A stretch of 18,784 nucleotides of DNA, from assembly GCF_949298305.1 (NCBI RefSeq), contig NZ_CASFWU010000060.1, positions 1-18,784 of the forward strand, given 5' to 3'. Made by a program: the position numbers and the translations under genes. The first letter of the stretch is position 1. The number at the start of each line of letters is the position of its first letter. The notes beneath the pieces were generated by a model. That model ran no database searches and was not told the origin of the DNA. It saw only the letters and a list, made by a program, of their open reading frames with translations. This document shows positions 6,680-14,339 of the stretch, one piece after another. Origin of the DNA: an uncultured Bacteroides sp. GTDB taxonomy: Bacteria; Bacteroidota; Bacteroidia; Bacteroidales; Bacteroidaceae.

Positions 6680-8125
6680 ATGAGCCAAAGCACTCTGAAA
6701 GAGAAAACCGCCCGCGGACTGTTCTGGGGAGGATTCAGCAACGGGATGCAGCAGCTGCTGAACCTGGTCTTCGGAATCTTTCTGGCCCGCCTGCTCAGCC
6801 AGTCGGACTATGGCATGGTGGGACTGCTCACCGTGTTCTCGGCCATTGCATCGGCCTTGCAGGAAGGCGGGTTCATCTCTGCGCTGACCAACAAGCGGGA
6901 CGTCACGGACAGGGACTACAACGCCGTATTCTGGTTCAGCACGCTTTGCAGCATCACGTTCTACACCCTGCTTTTCTTTGCCGCCCCCCTGATAGCCGGC
7001 TTCTACGGCATTCCAGAACTGACGCCGCTGGCCCGCCTGCTCTTCCTGAGCTTCGTTATCTCCAGCCTGAGCATCGCCCCGCGTGCCTATCTCTTCAAGA
7101 ACCTGAAGATAAAGGAAAGTACCGTGGTATCCGTCTCGGCCCTCTGTGTCTCGGGCATCACGGGCATCACGCTGGCCGCCCACGGCTTCGCCTACTGGGG
7201 ACTGGCCATCCAGTCGCTGTCATTCGTCAGTGTCATCACCCTGCTCAACTTCTACTTTGCCCGCTGGCGCCCCAGCCTGCACATCGACCTGCGCCCCATC
7301 CGCAGCATGATAGGTTTCAGCAGCCGGCTGATTGTGACCAACATCTTCACCATCATCAACAACAACCTGTTCTCCATGATTCTGGGCAAGTTCTACTCCG
7401 CCCGCGAGGTGGGCGACTTCACGCAGGCCAACAAATGGAACGGCATGGGCCACACTCTGATTACCAACATGATTAACGGCATTGCCCAGCCCGTCTTCAC
7501 CAGCATTGCCGACGACCGCGCCCGCCAGCTGGCCGTGTTCCGCAAGCTGCTGCGGTTTACGGCCTTCGTCTCCTTTCCCGTCATGTTCGGTCTGAGCCTG
7601 GTGGCCAAGGAACTGATTGTGATAACCATTACGGAGAAATGGCTGTCCAGCGCCTACATCCTCCAGATACTCTGCGTGTGGGGCGCGTTCATCCCGCTTA
7701 CCAACCTGTTCTCCAACCTGGTCATCAGCCACGGGCGTTCGTCCGTCTACATGTGGAACACCATCTGCCTGAGCCTGGTGCAACTGGCGGTGGCCTGCGC
7801 CGCCCATTCTTACGGGCTGGAGTGGATGCTGTACCTCTTCACCGGCATCAACATCGGGTGGCTGTTTGTCTGGCTGTGGTTCGTGAACCGCGAGATAGGG
7901 CTCACCCTGAAGGACATGCTGAAGGACATCAGCCCCTACCTGGGCCTGTCGGCCGTACTGGTCGTGGCGGCCCATTATCTGACACAGCCCATCGGCAACC
8001 TCTACCTCTGCATGGCGGTCAAGATAGCCGCCGTGGCCGGGCTGTATGCCCTTGTCCTGTGGAAGGCGCAGTCCGTCATCTTCCGGGAAAGCGTTGAATT
8101 CCTCTTTAAGAAAAAGAAACCATGA
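6680..8125 (+). CDS. polysaccharide flippase (Wzx/PST family)
   Basis: This 481-residue integral inner-membrane protein has hydrophobic segments spread along its whole length, consistent with about 12-14 membrane helices. The N-terminus (LKEKTARGLFWGGFSNGMQQ, then FGIFLARLLSQSDYGMVGLL) is typical of the WzxC/TuaB type of polysaccharide transporters in the MOP superfamily. It would flip lipid-linked oligosaccharide repeat units to the periplasmic face. It is the first gene of a four-gene chain, and its TGA overlaps the next ATG by four bases (ATGA). The start at 6680 follows the inverted repeat after metG. No separate -7 box is visible upstream, so read-through from metG or an unrecognised promoter is possible. 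Confidence 0.9.
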   Translation: MSQSTLKEKTARGLFWGGFSNGMQQLLNLVFGIFLARLLSQSDYGMVGLLTVFSAIASALQEGGFISALTNKRDVTDRDYNAVFWFSTLCSITFYTLLFFAAPLIAGFYGIPELTPLARLLFLSFVISSLSIAPRAYLFKNLKIKESTVVSVSALCVSGITGITLAAHGFAYWGLAIQSLSFVSVITLLNFYFARWRPSLHIDLRPIRSMIGFSSRLIVTNIFTIINNNLFSMILGKFYSAREVGDFTQANKWNGMGHTLITNMINGIAQPVFTSIADDRARQLAVFRKLLRFTAFVSFPVMFGLSLVAKELIVITITEKWLSSAYILQILCVWGAFIPLTNLFSNLVISHGRSSVYMWNTICLSLVQLAVACAAHSYGLEWMLYLFTGINIGWLFVWLWFVNREIGLTLKDMLKDISPYLGLSAVLVVAAHYLTQPIGNLYLCMAVKIAAVAGLYALVLWKAQSVIFRESVEFLFKKKKP

Positions 8126-9048
8126 GCCGCATTGCCTATATTCTCTCCGCCTACAAGGACGCGCCCCACCTGGCCCGGCTGATAGCCGCGCTGGACGATG
8201 ACGCCGACTTCTACGTCCACATAGACCGCAAGGCCGACGACCGCCCCTTCCGGCAGCTGCTGGAAGGAAAGGTGACCTTCGTCCCTTCCCACTGGGTGAG
8301 CTGGGGAGGCTGGGAGCAGGTGGAATATCAGAAGGAACTGCTGGGCGCCGTGCTGCGCAGCGGGGTGGACTACGGCCGCGTGGTGTGTCTGAGCGGACAG
8401 GACTACCCGCTGTGGAGCAACGAGGAGATACACCGCCACTTCGACGAACACCCCGACACGGAGTTCATCATGGGCCTGAACCTCACCCGCTGCACCGACC
8501 GTGCGCAACGCTCCAAGATAGTCTGCTACCACTTCTTCCGAGACCTGAAGTGGAGCGACCAGTGGTGGAAGGACAAACTCATCGTTGCGTCCCGCAACCT
8601 GCTGAAGCTGCTCCCCCTCCGCAAGCCGCCCTATACCTATATAGAAGGAAAGAAGGCGGAAGTCTATTTCGGTTCCGACTACTGGGCGCTGACCCTGCCC
8701 TGTGCACGCTACGTGTACCAGCGGCTCGGCTCCGAACGGCGGCTGGTGCGCTACTTCAAGACCAGCTTCGTGCCCAGCGAACTGTGCATACAGACACTGG
8801 TGTTCAACTCTCCGTTCGGCGCACGGGCCCTCCGCTACGAAGGGACCTATCCCGGCCTGTCGGGCCTCACCCCGCTGCACTACATCGAATACGGCAAAGC
8901 CATCAAGCCGCTGACCCTCGACGACCTGCCGCAACTGGCCCGCTCGGGCAAGATGTTCTGCCGGAAGGTGGTGAGCGGCACGTCGGACCGGCTGGTGGAA
9001 GCCCTGAAGAACAGAAACATAAACACCTACAAATCATATCAGTCATGA
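8122..9048 (+). CDS. GT14 glycosyltransferase (core-2/I-branching type)
   Basis: The 308-residue protein starts IAYILSAYKDAPHLARLIAAL, followed by DFYVHIDRKAD and VSWGGWEQVEYQKELL, the N-terminal pattern of GT14 beta-1,6-N-acetylglucosaminyltransferase-like enzymes. Further matches are VCLSGQDYPLWS (about 92-103) and FGSDYWALT (about 180). It has no signal peptide or membrane span and probably acts on lipid-linked sugar at the cytosolic membrane face. Family members transfer GlcNAc or xylose, and the donor cannot be told here. Start and stop overlap both neighbours by the ATGA arrangement, implying translational coupling. Confidence 0.88.
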   Translation: MSRIAYILSAYKDAPHLARLIAALDDDADFYVHIDRKADDRPFRQLLEGKVTFVPSHWVSWGGWEQVEYQKELLGAVLRSGVDYGRVVCLSGQDYPLWSNEEIHRHFDEHPDTEFIMGLNLTRCTDRAQRSKIVCYHFFRDLKWSDQWWKDKLIVASRNLLKLLPLRKPPYTYIEGKKAEVYFGSDYWALTLPCARYVYQRLGSERRLVRYFKTSFVPSELCIQTLVFNSPFGARALRYEGTYPGLSGLTPLHYIEYGKAIKPLTLDDLPQLARSGKMFCRKVVSGTSDRLVEALKNRNINTYKSYQS

Positions 9049-9968
9049 AAATACTCGTCATCATCGTCTCCTACAACTTCGAGCGCTGGATGGACCGCTG
9101 CCTGGGCAGCCTGCGCCTGTCGGAACAGCCGGCGGACGTCATGGTGATAGACAATGCCTCGCAAGACCATACGGTGCAGCTCATCCGGGAACACTATCCG
9201 GAGGTGCGCCTCATCCAAAGCCCGGAGAACCTGGGATTCGGGCGTGCCAACAACCTGGGCATGAAAGTGGCTCTGGCAGAAGGCTACGACTACGTCTTCC
9301 TGCTTAACCAGGACGCCTGGATTGACAGGAACACCCTGGGCACGCTGGCTTCGCTCTGCGCAAGCCATCCTCAATACGGCATCCTGTCGCCGACCCACCT
9401 GACCGGGTCGGGCAACCGTCTGGAGCACGGATTTGCCTGCTACGCCCGCCTGAATTCGCTGGAAGAGCTGACCTCCGTGCCATGCACCGCCCAGACGCCG
9501 CCCGTTGACCTGCCGTTTGTCAACGCCGCGTTCTGGATGATTCCCGTCTCCGTACTGAGGCGCGTGGGCGGCTTCTGTCCGCTGTTCTATCACTATGGAG
9601 AAGATGTGGACTACGTCAACCGCCTGCGCCGACACGGCTACCGGGCGGGCTACACGCCTGCCGTATTCGGCTGCCACGACCGCGAACACCGCCAGACCGA
9701 CCACAAGACCTGGCTGCGGTCCGAGCGAATCTATCTGCTGACGGAGTATGCCAACATCAACCGCTCCTTTCCCCGGGCCTTTGCCTACAGCGTGCTGGCC
9801 AGCCTCAAGAAGTCTGCCCAATCCTTCTGGACGAAGAAAGACGCCCGGACCGGCCTGAGCTATATCCGGATAGCCTGCCAGCTATTGGGATGCACAGGCA
9901 AGGTTCTCCGCTACCGCCGCATCAACCTGCAACCAGAAACCCCTCATTATATTGCAACAGAATCATGA
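9045..9968 (+). CDS. GT2 glycosyltransferase (rhamnosyltransferase-like)
   Basis: The 307-residue protein has the GT2 GT-A fold: IIVSYNFERWMDRCL at the N-terminus, VIDNASQDHT, then ENLGFGRANNLG (about 64-75). The metal-binding DxD position is FLLNQDAWID (about residues 85-94), and YGEDVDYVNRLRRHGYRAGY (about 184-203) is the catalytic-base region. It most resembles rhamnosyltransferase/RfbF-like GT2 enzymes of O-antigen and capsule loci. I chose the ATG at 9045, which overlaps the preceding TGA, over upstream in-frame starts that lie inside the GT14 gene. It probably transfers a sugar to the growing repeat unit on its lipid carrier. Confidence 0.88.
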   Translation: MKILVIIVSYNFERWMDRCLGSLRLSEQPADVMVIDNASQDHTVQLIREHYPEVRLIQSPENLGFGRANNLGMKVALAEGYDYVFLLNQDAWIDRNTLGTLASLCASHPQYGILSPTHLTGSGNRLEHGFACYARLNSLEELTSVPCTAQTPPVDLPFVNAAFWMIPVSVLRRVGGFCPLFYHYGEDVDYVNRLRRHGYRAGYTPAVFGCHDREHRQTDHKTWLRSERIYLLTEYANINRSFPRAFAYSVLASLKKSAQSFWTKKDARTGLSYIRIACQLLGCTGKVLRYRRINLQPETPHYIATES

Positions 9969-11203
9969 AAGTACTGCTCACCTTCGGAGGCATTCCCCAC
10001 TACCTGAATGCCTTGCTTGAGAAACTGCACCATAAAGGCGTGGAAGTGACGGTTGTCACCCCACTGAAAGGAAACGCCACCATCGGCAAAGGCGTCAAGA
10101 TGGTGGAAGGAGGCACTTACCGCCACCTCAACACACCGGAAAAGAAGATGGCCTACGGCAAGAGCGGCCTGCCCGAACTGCCCGGACTGGTGGCCGGCGA
10201 ACGCCCCGACATCGTTGTGCTGGGCTGGCCCTACTTCCTGCAAGTCTTCTTCCAGCCGTCGCTGCGCCGTGCCCTGAAGCGTTGCGGCGCCCGGCTGGTG
10301 ATTCGTGAAATCCCCTTCCAGACACCGCCCTACGGACAGATACGCGATTACTTCCGCCAACACCCCATGTACGACGAAGGCATGCGGCTCCAGAGTCAGG
10401 GCAAAGCCTTCTACCTGCGCCAGTGGCTGACGGCCCGCATCCGCAAGTACTGCTATGCCCGTGTGGCGGGTACCCTCAACTACTCCACGGCGGCCTACGA
10501 CATTCTGCCCTCGTACGGCGTGAAGCGCGAACAGATTCATGTCACCTACAATTCGACGGACACCGAAGCCCTGTGGCGCGAGAAGGCCGCCGTGCTGGCT
10601 GCTCCCGCCCTGCTGCCCCCGTCGGAAAGGCGGCTGCTCCACATCGGCCGGCTGGTAAAATGGAAACGAGTGGACCTGCTCATCGAAGCCTTCGCCCGCA
10701 CGCTGGGCCAATATCCCGACGCCGAACTGGTCATCGTGGGCGACGGCCCCGAACTGGACAACCTGAAGGCCCAGGCCGCCTCCTTGGGGCTGCCCCTGCG
10801 CAGCAAGGAGGAGAACGCCGCCGACGGGCGCGGCTGCGTGCGCTTCATCGGCGCCGTCTACGACCCGAAGGAACTGGGAGCTTACATGAACGAGGCAACC
10901 GTCTACGTGCTGGCCGGCATGGGCGGACTGTCCATCAACGACGCCATGACCTACGGCCTGCCTGTGGTCTGCTCCGTGTGCGACAGCACCGAGCGCGACT
11001 TGGTGACCGACGGCCGGAACGGCCTCTTCTTCCGCGACGGCGATGCCGACAGCCTGACCGAAAAGATCCTTCAACTGCTGGCCTCGCCCCAGGAGTGCCG
11101 CCGCATGGGAGAGGAGTCGGAGCGCATCATCCGCGAGCAAATCAACATCGACACCGTCAGCGAACGCTACCTGAAAGCCTTCGCCGATTTCCTCCGTCGC
11201 TGA
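9965..11203 (+). CDS. GT4 glycosyltransferase
   Basis: The 412-residue GT-B enzyme starts MKVLLTFGGIPHYLNALLEK. Its C-terminal nucleotide-sugar domain shows LLHIGRLVKWKRVDLLIEAF (about 221-240) and ELVIVGDGPELDNLKAQA. The region that normally holds the EX7E catalytic motif reads AGMGGLSINDAMTYGLPVV (about 316-334): the second Glu is Asp and the first is not recognisable. This is a variation seen in some GT4 subfamilies. The ATG at 9965 overlaps the previous TGA; the 25 upstream in-frame residues lie within the preceding gene. It is the last gene of the operon, followed by array 2 and facing wecB. Confidence 0.87.
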   Translation: MKVLLTFGGIPHYLNALLEKLHHKGVEVTVVTPLKGNATIGKGVKMVEGGTYRHLNTPEKKMAYGKSGLPELPGLVAGERPDIVVLGWPYFLQVFFQPSLRRALKRCGARLVIREIPFQTPPYGQIRDYFRQHPMYDEGMRLQSQGKAFYLRQWLTARIRKYCYARVAGTLNYSTAAYDILPSYGVKREQIHVTYNSTDTEALWREKAAVLAAPALLPPSERRLLHIGRLVKWKRVDLLIEAFARTLGQYPDAELVIVGDGPELDNLKAQAASLGLPLRSKEENAADGRGCVRFIGAVYDPKELGAYMNEATVYVLAGMGGLSINDAMTYGLPVVCSVCDSTERDLVTDGRNGLFFRDGDADSLTEKILQLLASPQECRRMGEESERIIREQINIDTVSERYLKAFADFLRR

Positions 11204-11237
11204 CGTCCGTTGCCCCGAACGCAAGTTCCGTCCTGCC

Positions 11238-11386
11238 TGCACACTGGTTGCAGCCGCGCTGCAAACAGGTGTGCAGTGACGCTGCAAACAAGCATGCAGC
11301 CGCGCTGCAGCGGGCGTGCAGTAACTCTGCAACGGGCGTGCAGTAACTCTGCAGCGGGCGTGCACTGACAGTGCAGCGGACGTGCA
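11238..11386. repeat. array 2, TGCA ladder with 11-bp period
   Basis: TGCA occurs at 11238, 11249, 11260, 11272, 11283, 11295, 11306, 11317, 11328, 11339, 11350, 11361, 11372 and 11383. Eleven of the thirteen steps are 11 bp and two are 12 bp. In the right half, alternate spacers repeat (GCGGGCG or ACGGGCG, then GTAACTC), giving a 22-bp higher-order unit. TGCAGC-CGC-GCTGCA hairpins occur at 11249-11263 and 11295-11309. It lies 34 bp past the GT4 stop codon, between convergent genes. There are no spacers of CRISPR type. Confidence 0.9.
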
Positions 11387-11414
11387 GCAACCATATCACC
11401 AGGGAAATAGCATC

Positions 11415-11461
11415 AGAAAACAGGCAGGCGGCCACCGCCGCCCCGGCCGGGAGCCGGCCGG
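11415..11461 (-). terminator. double GC hairpin after wecB
   Basis: Read on the minus strand, five bases after the wecB stop codon comes CCGGCCGG-CTC-CCGGCCGG (11461-11443), then GGCGGC-GGTG-GCCGCC (11442-11427), then TGCCTGTTTTC. The second hairpin plus TTTT resembles an intrinsic terminator. The hairpins are symmetric, so they may also stop transcripts arriving from the GT4 gene on the other strand. Confidence 0.5.
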
Positions 11462-11466
11462 AAGCC

Positions 11467-12606
11467 TCAGAGCGCGGCCTCGGCCAGTGCCTTCACAATC
11501 CGTTCGCAGGCACGGCCGTCGCCGTAAGGATTGTGAGTCTCGGACATGCGGCGGTACATGGCCGCATCCGTCAGCAGTTCGGACACGTTGGCCACAATGG
11601 CATCGGCATCCGTACCCACCAGCTTCACCGTTCCCGCCTCCACGGCTTCGGGACGCTCGGTGGTGTCGCGCATCACCAGTACCGGCTTGCCCAGCGAGGG
11701 AGCCTCCTCCTGCACGCCGCCGCTGTCGGTCAGCAGCAGGGTGGAGTGACGCATGGCGTAAACAAAGGGCAGATAATCCAGCGGGGCAATCAGACGCACG
11801 TTGTCCAGGCCCGACAGCAGTTCATAGACGGGCTTCTGCACGTTGGGATTCAGATGGACGGGATAGACGATGTCCATCTCCGGATGGCGGGCGGCAATCT
11901 CGCGGATGGCACGGCAGATGTGCCGGAAGCCTTCGCCGAAGTTCTCGCGACGGTGTCCGGTCACGAGGATGTAGGGACGACAGCCCGCCTCGTAACCCTT
12001 GGACAGGAGTTCGGCATGTACCTTCTCCTTCATGCCTGGCTTGTGGTCGATGATGTCCACTGCCATCAGCAGGGCGTCGATGACTGTGTTTCCGGTGACG
12101 AATATCTTTCCGTCGGCCACGCCCTCGCGCAGCAGGTTCTGCCGCGACTGTCCGGTGGGCGCAAAGTAGAGCGAAGCGATGCGGTCGGTCACCTGACGGT
12201 TCATCTCCTCGGGCCAGGGCGACAGCATGTTGTACGTGCGTAGTCCCGCCTCCACGTGTCCCACGGGTATCTGCATGTAGAAGGCGGCCAGCGAAGCGGC
12301 CATAGAGGTCGTGGTGTCGCCGTGAACCAGTACCACGTCGGGACGGAAGTCCTTCAGCACGTCGCGCAGGCCCAGCAGCACGCGCGAAGTGATGTCGTAC
12401 AGGTCCTGGTTGGGCGCCATGATGTTCAGGTCGTACTCGGGCACGATGTCGAACACTTCCAGCACCTGATCCAGCATCTGGCGGTGCTGGGCGGTGACGC
12501 ATACACGGGTTTCAAACGTCGCGGGTTTGCCTTGCAGGGCTTTCACCAGCGGCGCCATCTTGATGGCTTCGGGGCGGGTACCGAAAACAAGCAGTATCTT
12601 TTTCAT
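11467..12606 (-). CDS. wecB: UDP-N-acetylglucosamine 2-epimerase (non-hydrolysing)
   Basis: This 379-residue cytosolic enzyme interconverts UDP-GlcNAc and UDP-ManNAc. All key family motifs are present: FGTRPEAIKMAPL (8-20), HGDTTTS with Asp97, GHVEAGLRT with Glu119, PEEMNR with Glu133, TGHRREN with His218, and DSGGVQEEAP (294-303). These align with the catalytic and binding residues known in E. coli WecB. It lies downstream of wecC on the same strand with a 100-bp gap filled by heptamer repeats, so the two probably form an operon. The pair makes UDP-ManNAcA for the neighbouring glycosyltransferases. It converges on the flippase operon. The start is ATG at 12606. Confidence 0.95.
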   Translation of the reverse strand: MKKILLVFGTRPEAIKMAPLVKALQGKPATFETRVCVTAQHRQMLDQVLEVFDIVPEYDLNIMAPNQDLYDITSRVLLGLRDVLKDFRPDVVLVHGDTTTSMAASLAAFYMQIPVGHVEAGLRTYNMLSPWPEEMNRQVTDRIASLYFAPTGQSRQNLLREGVADGKIFVTGNTVIDALLMAVDIIDHKPGMKEKVHAELLSKGYEAGCRPYILVTGHRRENFGEGFRHICRAIREIAARHPEMDIVYPVHLNPNVQKPVYELLSGLDNVRLIAPLDYLPFVYAMRHSTLLLTDSGGVQEEAPSLGKPVLVMRDTTERPEAVEAGTVKLVGTDADAIVANVSELLTDAAMYRRMSETHNPYGDGRACERIVKALAEAAL

Positions 12607-12609
12607 AAC

Positions 12610-12658
12610 GGTTAGCGGTGAGTGGTGAGTGGTGAGCAGTGAGTGGTGAGTGGTTAGT
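12610..12658 (+). repeat. seven GGTGAGT-type heptamers
   Basis: Seven tandem 7-bp units read GGTTAGC, GGTGAGT, GGTGAGT, GGTGAGC, AGTGAGT, GGTGAGT and GGTTAGT. They begin three bases beyond the wecB start codon in the wecC-wecB intercistronic gap. Together with the inverted copies at 12690-12708 they can fold into a long stem. Confidence 0.85.
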
Positions 12659-12689
12659 AGTGGCTAACATTCGTCCGAATGGATACTGA

Positions 12690-12708
12690 CCGCTCACCCC
12701 TAACCGCT
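12690..12708 (-). repeat. inverted heptamer arm
   Basis: CCGCTCACCCCTAACCGCT is the reverse complement, with three mismatches over 19 bases, of the left heptamer arm at about 12608-12626. It overlaps the wecC stop codon (12707-12709). The resulting stem-loop would sit in the wecC-wecB transcript just before wecB. Confidence 0.75.
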
Positions 12709-13918
12709 ATAAAATACTTTTTCTTACTCCGCAGAAGTCCAGTTCTATCTTGGAGCTATCCTTGGGAATGCTGAGGAAAGGCGTATGGCGCACGAGCCAC
12801 ACCACGATGTCGGCCCGTCGGTAGGCTTCTTCGTAATGGGTCAGGTGGAAACTGGAGTGAGCCGCGATGTTGGGCTCTACAATCAGCACGTCGGCACGGC
12901 TTTCTGAAACGATGCGCGAAGCGATGTACTTGGCCGGCGACTCGCGCAGGTCGTCGATGTTGGGCTTGAAGGCCAGTCCCATGCAGGCCACTATCGGCTC
13001 GCGTCCCTGCTCCTCGACAAACTTGCGGCAGGCTTCCATCACCTTGTTGGCGCACCAGTCGGCCTTGTAGTCGTTGGTCTCGCGGGCACGCTTGATGAGC
13101 TGTGCCTGCTCGGGATAGTCCGATACGATGAACCACGGGTCTACGGCGATGCAGTGTCCGCCCACGCCGCAACCAGGTTGCAGGATGTTGACGCGCGGGT
13201 GTTTGTTGGCCAGTTCGATGAGTTCCCACACGTTGATGCCGGCACGGTCGCAAATCATGGACAGCTCGTTGGCAAAGGCTATCTGCGCGTCGCGGCTGGA
13301 GTTTTCCGTCAGCTTGCACATCTCGGCCGTGCGGGCATTGGTGCGGTGCAGCTTGCCCTGCACGAAGGCGGAGTAGAACTCGATGGCCTTGTCGGTCGAC
13401 GCCTCATCAATACCGCCAATGACGCGGTCGTTGTGCACCAGCTCGTAGAGCGTATTGCCGGGCAGTACACGCTCGGGACAGTAAGCAATGAAGATCTGTC
13501 CCTTCAGTTCGGGACGCAGGCTGAAGATGAGTTCGGCCATCCGCTCGGTGGTGAACACGGGCGAGGTAGACTCGATGACAAACAGGTTGCCGGGCTTCAG
13601 ACAGGGAATGACCGAACGGGTAGCAGCCTCTACATACGTGATGTCCGCACGGTGGTTCTGCTTGAAGGGCGTCGGAACCACGATGAAAAAGGCGTCGGCC
13701 TCTTCGGGCTTGGCGACAGCACGCAGGTTTCCGCTCTGCACGGCCTCGCGCACCACCCGATCCAGATCGGGCTCCACGATATGTACTTTTCCCTGATTGA
13801 CGGTTTCCACTACCGAGGGATTGACGTCCACTCCCACCACCTGATAACCATGATGGGCTGCTACAGCCGCGGTGGGCAGGCCAATGTAACCCAATCCTAC
13901 AAATACAACCTTCTTCAT
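12707..13918 (-). CDS. wecC: UDP-N-acetyl-D-mannosamine dehydrogenase
   Basis: This 403-residue cytosolic NAD-dependent enzyme oxidises UDP-ManNAc to UDP-ManNAcA in two steps. It has the UDP-glucose/GDP-mannose dehydrogenase layout. A Rossmann NAD domain comes first (VGLGYIGLP, 7-15), then a central helical domain with CKLTENSSRDAQIAFANE (201-218). The catalytic Cys256 lies in GVGGHCIAVDP, and a C-terminal UDP-binding domain starts near residue 300 (GLAFKPNIDDLRESPA). Length is normal. ATG at 13918 is the first start. The upstream region contains a possible mobile repeat, and a candidate -7 box lies far upstream at 14256-14263. It is followed by wecB on the same strand. Confidence 0.94.
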   Translation of the reverse strand: MKKVVFVGLGYIGLPTAAVAAHHGYQVVGVDVNPSVVETVNQGKVHIVEPDLDRVVREAVQSGNLRAVAKPEEADAFFIVVPTPFKQNHRADITYVEAATRSVIPCLKPGNLFVIESTSPVFTTERMAELIFSLRPELKGQIFIAYCPERVLPGNTLYELVHNDRVIGGIDEASTDKAIEFYSAFVQGKLHRTNARTAEMCKLTENSSRDAQIAFANELSMICDRAGINVWELIELANKHPRVNILQPGCGVGGHCIAVDPWFIVSDYPEQAQLIKRARETNDYKADWCANKVMEACRKFVEEQGREPIVACMGLAFKPNIDDLRESPAKYIASRIVSESRADVLIVEPNIAAHSSFHLTHYEEAYRRADIVVWLVRHTPFLSIPKDSSKIELDFCGVRKSIL

Positions 13919-13931
13919 AAACTGTTTCTTA

Positions 13932-14168
13932 CTTAAGTTTCGGGTTTGATTTTTTACTGGAAGCTAAGAAACTATAGAAGTTATCACTTCGCTTGGCTCT
14001 GTTAGAAGTTAAAGCCGATAGTCTTGCAAAAAGGAAAGATTGGCAGTAACAGGCCGATTGGCCTTTAACTTCTAAGCCCGCCCTGGCAGGCAATAATTTC
14101 TTCTAACTCCTCTAACTCCTGCAAGTTTGGCTTCGCCGACTTTCAATTCGGCAAAACCGAAACTTGAA
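13932..14168. repeat. possible MITE upstream of wecC
   Basis: AAGTTTCGG (13935-13943) is inverted as CCGAAACTT (14157-14165), and the match extends inward to 13 of 14 bases. The segment is flanked by identical TTTCTTA heptamers (13925-13931 and 14169-14175) that look like a target duplication. Inside is a second inverted pair, TTAGAAGTTAAAGCC (14002-14016) with GGCCTTTAACTTCTAA (14060-14075), and a nested hairpin at 14132-14166 with CAAGTTT and AAACTTG arms. There is no coding frame. The flanking heptamers are AT-rich and could match by chance. Confidence 0.4.
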
Positions 14169-14255
14169 TTTCTTATTTATCTCCGCAAACGCCGGCCGCG
14201 GCTTGTTGCCCGCAACCTGATGGCCGTTTGCGAAACTTCTGCAATTATAACGCGG

Positions 14256-14263
14256 CAAAAGTA
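14256..14263 (-). promoter_or_regulatory. candidate -7 box for wecC
   Basis: TACTTTTG on the minus strand fits TAnnTTTG but has no -33 TTTG at 19-21 bases. It would give a leader of about 330 bases running through the repeat element before wecC. Confidence 0.25.
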
Positions 14264-14295
14264 CAAATAATATGTGACTTTGCACTGTTTCTCAC

Positions 14296-14313
14296 CGAAA
14301 ACCACTACTTTTG
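14296..14313 (+). promoter_or_regulatory. promoter of the second glycosyltransferase operon
   Basis: TACTTTTG (14306-14313) matches the -7 consensus and is preceded by CGAAAACCAC, nearly identical to the bases before the metG -7 box. TTTG at 14279-14282 is a possible -33 element, but its 23-base spacing is longer than the usual 19-21. The start codon lies 27 bases downstream of the box. Confidence 0.5.
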
Positions 14314-14339
14314 TCAAGCCAAAACCCAAGAACTTTTCA

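Larger units (their letters stand above)
13919..14339. other. divergent intergenic region with MITE-like element
   Basis: These 421 bases separate the divergent wecC and GT4 genes and contain no credible gene. Most of the left part is the possible repeat element at 13932-14168. The right part holds the promoter of the GT4 gene (14296-14313) and a candidate -7 box for wecC. Confidence 0.6.

Noticed and set aside
4339..6741. 800-codon open frame on the minus strand
   Set aside because: It is antisense to metG and extends through the CACCACAGAG repeat; no recognisable protein features.
8385..9044. Upstream extension of the GT2 gene
   Set aside because: The in-frame extension lies wholly inside the GT14 gene and reads as low-complexity sequence; the GT2 fold begins precisely at the ATG at 9045.
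11157..11435. Cys-rich repetitive peptides on the minus strand over array 2
   Set aside because: The 11- and 22-bp periods are not multiples of three and several frames are open at once, so the peptides are a by-product of a repeat lacking stop triplets.
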